Positions 61,031 to 64,000 of a DNA stretch of 64,000 bases are shown in pieces. Numbering within the stretch: position 1 is the stretch's first letter; each line of letters opens with the position of its first letter. Made by a program: the position numbers and the translations under genes. The notes beneath the pieces are model-generated. The model saw only the letters and a list, made by a program, of their open reading frames with translations, searched no databases and was not told the DNA's origin. Source of the DNA: Marinilongibacter aquaticus (GTDB lineage: Bacteria > Bacteroidota > Bacteroidia > Cytophagales > Spirosomataceae); assembly GCF_020149935.1 (NCBI RefSeq), contig NZ_CP083757.1, positions 2,381,501-2,445,500 of the forward strand, given 5' to 3'.

Positions 61031-61721
61031 TCTTTTCTTGTTCGTCTAAAAGGATTTTCAGTTCCAATTGAAGCTTCTCCAAGTCATCGACGTCCGTTCC
61101 CGAGTAAATACCGCGTACGTAGTTGGCCGCATCCAAGAGAATAACTTTATCCGAATGTATAAAAGTTTCATCGATATCAACTATTGTAGAATCGTATTGA
61201 CTGGCATCAGATACGGGCAATTTGAACTCGTGGATGCCCAAATCGTATATATATTTTTTCTCACCAGTTAGAAAATACCAATTGGGAGGATTCCCAAACT
61301 TTTCGGCATATTTCTTCAACACATTTGGCGTGTCGTTTTGTGGATCAACAGTAATGGAGAGGAATACGTGTTCTGCTTCGTTTGGCCTCAAATTCTTGTG
61401 TACTCTGGCCAAATTTTGATTCAATATTGGGCAAATCGTACCGCATCGACTAAAGAAAAAACTCACAGCCTTTACTTTCCCTTCAAAATCAGAAAGCGAA
61501 TGGGCAGTGCTGTCTTGTCCTATAAGTTCGAAATCTACGATGCGATGGAAAAGCGTATCGCCAGCGGCGGTAGTCTGCACGTGCCCCGAAGCGTCCAATT
61601 CTGGAAAATAATAGGGTAGACTAAAATGGTTTTCACCAAAAAACTTCAGAAACAAAAAAACAAAAGCTGGGACAATCAGCACGAGGCCCAATATCCCAGC
61701 TTTTAAATATCTATTCGACAT
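61017..61721 (-). CDS. SCO1/SenC-family copper chaperone
   Basis: A 234-residue membrane-anchored thioredoxin-fold protein. The N-terminal helix (AGILGLVLIVPAFVFLFLKF) anchors it facing the periplasm. The copper site is readable: CGTIC (Cys-x3-Cys) in SFFFSRCGTICPIL, and the third ligand His in DETFIHSDKVILLD. SCO proteins deliver copper to the CuA site of cytochrome c oxidase. The ATG at 61721 is chosen as it gives the transmembrane anchor at the N-terminus. It follows the subunit IV gene by five bases. Confidence 0.93.
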   Translation of the reverse strand: MSNRYLKAGILGLVLIVPAFVFLFLKFFGENHFSLPYYFPELDASGHVQTTAAGDTLFHRIVDFELIGQDSTAHSLSDFEGKVKAVSFFFSRCGTICPILNQNLARVHKNLRPNEAEHVFLSITVDPQNDTPNVLKKYAEKFGNPPNWYFLTGEKKYIYDLGIHEFKLPVSDASQYDSTIVDIDETFIHSDKVILLDAANYVRGIYSGTDVDDLEKLQLELKILLDEQEKNEGK

Positions 61722-61726
61722 CTCGA

Positions 61727-62065
61727 TTAATAGACCACAGATCCGATATATCCGCCTTCTAGCAATACCAATGCCACCAAGAACCAAATCACGAAGATCA
61801 CCGGCAATACCACCGACCATATCATGGATTTCACCTCGTCTTTAAGGTGCATAAAAGTACCTACGATGTAAAATGATTTCACGAAAGTCAAAATGATAAA
61901 GGTTCCGATCTTAAACCATTTACCCGACAAGCTATTCGCCGATACGGTGAAAGCGATAAGGAATTCGAGGGCGGTAACGCCAAGCAAAATCCAGAACACT
62001 TTCCACAATTGCTTGGTTTGTGGTTTAATTCTTTCCGTAGGTGTATTTTCTATATGTGCTGCCAT
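61727..62065 (-). CDS. Cytochrome c oxidase subunit IV (caa3 type)
   Basis: A 112-residue inner-membrane protein with three helices of the prokaryotic cytochrome c oxidase subunit IV family. The KSFYIVGTFMHLKDE motif between helices 2 and 3 is characteristic. It stabilises the oxidase complex. ATG 62065 is chosen; the longer form to 62086 would overlap the previous gene's end region without added features. It follows the coxC gene by 21 bases. Confidence 0.9.
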   Translation of the reverse strand: MAAHIENTPTERIKPQTKQLWKVFWILLGVTALEFLIAFTVSANSLSGKWFKIGTFIILTFVKSFYIVGTFMHLKDEVKSMIWSVVLPVIFVIWFLVALVLLEGGYIGSVVY

Positions 62066-62086
62066 TTCAAATGTATGCTTTAACAA

Positions 62087-62818
62087 TTAAACCAAATAAA
62101 AGAAGGTAAATACAAATACCCATACAAGATCTACAAAGTGCCAGTAAAGACCCACTTTCTCGATCATTTCGTAATGTCCTCTTTTCTCGTATACACCGTT
62201 CACTGTGTTATAGAATATCATAATATTCAAAACCACACCAGAGAACACGTGCGTGCCGTGGAAACCCGTAATGAAAAAGAAGAAATCGGCAAATGCAGGC
62301 GGGCCATACTCATTGTGCACCAAATTGGCACCACCCAAACCTGTACCGTGGATAAAGTGCGACCATTCCCAAGCCTGAGAACCCAAGAAAGTAAAGCCAC
62401 CCAAAATCGTCCATAGCATCCATTTTTCCACATCGGCTTTATCTCTTCTGTGACCAGCTTCTACAGCCAACACCATGGTTACCGAGCTGAAAATAAGAAT
62501 GAACGTCATGATCCCTACGAATACCAATGGAGCTGTAACGCCATGTAAGAACGGTACCGCTTCGAATACAAATTCGGGAATTGGCCACCAATGTTCTGAA
62601 GGCACAAAGTCATGGATCATTTGCCCAGGATGCACATCCAAGAAAGAAGGATAGCTAAAGCGAATCAATCCGTACGAGATCAATAAAGCTGAAAAAGTAA
62701 ATGTATCTGATAAGAGGAAAATCCACATCATCAGTTTGCCATAACCTACTTTCATAGGCTGAACTCCACCTTTCCAGATCAAGTGCTCGGGAGTAGAAGA
62801 AGCATGTGTTGTTGCCAT
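62087..62818 (-). CDS. Cytochrome c oxidase subunit III
   Basis: A 243-residue, seven-helix-type subunit III of a haem-copper oxidase. The signature GFHGTHVFSGVVLNI and the terminal YWHFVDLVWVFVFTFFYLV are diagnostic; LVHNEYGPPAFADFFFF precedes them. It is the longer of two adjacent subunit III-type genes, a layout usual in Bacteroidota. A promoter with exact TAAATTTG lies upstream, so this gene and the following ones may be transcribed separately from ctaB. Confidence 0.95.
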   Translation of the reverse strand: MATTHASSTPEHLIWKGGVQPMKVGYGKLMMWIFLLSDTFTFSALLISYGLIRFSYPSFLDVHPGQMIHDFVPSEHWWPIPEFVFEAVPFLHGVTAPLVFVGIMTFILIFSSVTMVLAVEAGHRRDKADVEKWMLWTILGGFTFLGSQAWEWSHFIHGTGLGGANLVHNEYGPPAFADFFFFITGFHGTHVFSGVVLNIMIFYNTVNGVYEKRGHYEMIEKVGLYWHFVDLVWVFVFTFFYLV

Positions 62819-62846
62819 AAACGATTTGAAATTTACGAAATCAAGG

Positions 62847-62879
62847 CAAATTTAAACATCTTTTATAAATATGCCTCAA
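62847..62879 (-). promoter_or_regulatory. Putative internal promoter before the second cox subunit III gene
   Basis: On the minus strand TTG (62877-62879) is followed after 22 bases by TAAATTTG (62847-62854), an exact -7 match, 28 bases before the start at 62818. The gap is 83 bases, the only large gap in this operon. Confidence 0.5.
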
Positions 62880-62901
62880 TATCGGTTTAATGGTTAAAAA
62901 A

Positions 62902-63486
62902 TTATCGGAAATAGATTAAAAACACGAACAAATAGACCCACAACAGGTCGAGAAAGTGCCAGTAGGTAGAGCATACCTCGATCTGAACCAAACTCTTGCT
63001 GTGAATCTTCATCTTAAAGGCGGCATTCAATGCAAACAAAAGCACTACCAGGCCAGTAATCAAGTGAAAGGCGTGCAAACCTGTTAGCACATAAAGGAAA
63101 GAACCGGATGGATTTCCTTTCAAATACACACCTTCGCTTTGCAGCTCTTGCCATCCAAAATACTGCATACACAAAAAGGCGATTCCGAAAGCAAAGGCCA
63201 TTGAAATTGCCAAACGCAACTTCGAGAAGTCGTCGTTTCGGGCAAAACGCTGTGCCAAAAACATCATCACGCTACTGATCAAAAGCACGCCGGTACTCCA
63301 ATAAAAAATAGTCGGTACCGCAAATTCGATCCAATTGCCTTCGGCACGGCGTACCAAATACGCTGAAGTTTGAGAAGCAAACAGCATCACAATGGTGATG
63401 ATGAAAAGCCAAGTGATAAACTTAAACTTGTTTACCGTCAAAATAGGCTTTGCCTCTTCTTGAAATGAATTATTCACTGTCATCAT
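62902..63486 (-). CDS. Cytochrome c oxidase subunit III-like protein
   Basis: A 194-residue, five-helix subunit III-type protein, shorter than the next gene. It keeps LTGLHAFHLITGLVVLLF and the terminal YWHFLDLLWVYLFVFLIYF signatures. The start ATG overlaps the ctaB stop (ATGA), and a second ATG follows directly. Tandem coxC genes of this kind are seen in other Bacteroidota; which one binds the caa3 core is not clear. Confidence 0.93.
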   Translation of the reverse strand: MMTVNNSFQEEAKPILTVNKFKFITWLFIITIVMLFASQTSAYLVRRAEGNWIEFAVPTIFYWSTGVLLISSVMMFLAQRFARNDDFSKLRLAISMAFAFGIAFLCMQYFGWQELQSEGVYLKGNPSGSFLYVLTGLHAFHLITGLVVLLFALNAAFKMKIHSKSLVQIEVCSTYWHFLDLLWVYLFVFLIYFR

Positions 63487-64000
63487 AACTTATCAATTAA
63501 ATAAGCTATTTGCACAATCGGCAAATAGATAAAAGAACCATACATCAAACGCAAAGCGGCCTTTGTGCTCACTTCACGCATAAGTTGAAATGTCTGTATC
63601 AAAAACAAAACGCCCAATAGCATGGCCAACATCGCTGAATATTCTCCCGTCATGCCCAAGAACATGGGTACCCAGCACAAGGGCAACAACACTACTGTAT
63701 ACATCATAATCTGGATGGCCGAGTTGATGTTTCTTCCGCCCGAAGAAGGCAACAATTTGAAACCTGCCTTTTTATAATCGTCGTCCAAAACCCAAGCAAT
63801 AGCCCAGAAGTGCGGGAATTGCCAGAAAAATTGAATTGCGAAAAGAATACCCGGCTCGAAACCGAATTGATTCGTAGCCGCCAACCAGCCGATCATTGGA
63901 GGAAATGCACCTGGCAAAGCCCCTACCGCCACGGCCACTGGGCCCTTTCTTTTTAAAGGCGTATAGACAAAACCATAAAGCACAAAACTCAAAAGAGCTA
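63483..64000 (-). CDS. ctaB: Protoheme IX farnesyltransferase (5' end cut by window edge)
   Basis: The C-terminal 172 residues of the UbiA-family prenyltransferase that makes haem O for the oxidase. Visible are YTPLKRKGPVAVAVGALPGAFPPMIGW (the second, family-typical substrate-binding region) and FFWQFPHFWAIAWVLDDDYKKAGF (the conserved WQxPHFxxxA motif). The frame is open to the right edge; the N-terminal third with the first Asp-rich motif lies outside. It is the first visible gene of the cox operon. Confidence 0.95.
   Translation of the reverse strand, partial: ALLSFVLYGFVYTPLKRKGPVAVAVGALPGAFPPMIGWLAATNQFGFEPGILFAIQFFWQFPHFWAIAWVLDDDYKKAGFKLLPSSGGRNINSAIQIMMYTVVLLPLCWVPMFLGMTGEYSAMLAMLLGVLFLIQTFQLMREVSTKAALRLMYGSFIYLPIVQIAYLIDKL

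Noticed and set aside
62087-63486. Tandem cytochrome oxidase subunit III genes as an unusual duplication
   Set aside because: Two adjacent subunit III-type genes of different length are a known layout in Bacteroidota cox operons.
1-64000. Search for CRISPR arrays, tRNA or rRNA genes, insertion sequences and prophage genes
   Set aside because: No repeat-spacer pattern, tRNA-like cloverleaf, transposase, integrase or phage structural gene was seen by reading; a dedicated scan could not be run.

Overview
The window looks like a chromosomal segment of an aerobic, polysaccharide-degrading Bacteroidota bacterium, most likely of the order Cytophagales. The evidence is two SusC/SusD pairs, a secreted protease with a type IX secretion sorting domain, many promoters of the Bacteroidota type (TTTG, about 20 bases, TAnnTTTG), a TonB-domain protein, and a caa3/cox gene cluster with two subunit III genes in tandem. 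Gene density is high, most genes are on the minus strand, and I see no insertion sequence, prophage, tRNA, rRNA or CRISPR array.

Region 1 (1-23 kb) is mostly housekeeping and metabolism. It holds purL (runs off the left edge), a LytTR regulator with a rhomboid protease and a small membrane protein, a DUF1684 lipoprotein-like gene coupled to a sulfite-oxidase-fold enzyme, tpiA, a YebC-family regulator, a GH3 / serine-hydrolase fusion, two MFS transporters, a KAS III enzyme, the lutABC lactate operon, yaaA, a Tat-exported mannonate dehydratase, a class D beta-lactamase homologue and a diacylglycerol kinase.

Region 2 (23.3-32.3 kb) is the most interesting part. Five genes with overlapping ends (Na+/solute symporter, phosphoesterase-like protein, TIGR04283-type glycosyltransferase, AhpD-like peroxidase, radical SAM ArsS) form an arsenosugar-type operon. 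It lies only 58 bases downstream of a SusC/SusD pair on the same strand, with no terminator or recognisable promoter between them. The seven genes may be one transcription unit linking outer-membrane uptake with organoarsenic metabolism. No arsM is present in the window.

Region 3 (32.4-38.4 kb) looks like a stress or envelope group: DUF4382 lipoprotein, two Tat-exported ferritin-like proteins, a possible 53-residue ORF, GlsB/YeaQ-type protein, ECF sigma with anti-sigma factor, and a fasciclin protein. Two of these genes share an upstream 8-base motif at similar spacing.

Region 4 (38.6-45.2 kb) is part of the division/cell-wall cluster: ftsW-murG-X-ftsQ-ftsA-ftsZ. X, in the position where murC normally lies, is an arginyl-tRNA-protein-transferase / GNAT-like gene. 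Region 5 (45.3-48.4 kb) is a five-gene unit: a sigma factor with a hydrophobic C-terminal tail, a 71-residue protein, an MscS channel, a DUF3078 outer-membrane protein and MscL. It looks like an osmotic-shock module.

Region 6 (48.5-59.8 kb) has an SCP2-domain protein, an isolated nuoA-nuoB pair, a polysaccharide utilisation locus (SusC, SusD, heparinase II/III-like lyase), a T9SS-secreted zincin and a Na+/solute symporter. Region 7 (59.9-64 kb) has clpS and a cytochrome oxidase assembly operon (ctaB, two coxC-type genes, subunit IV, SCO, DUF420, a small CxxC membrane protein) that runs off the right edge.
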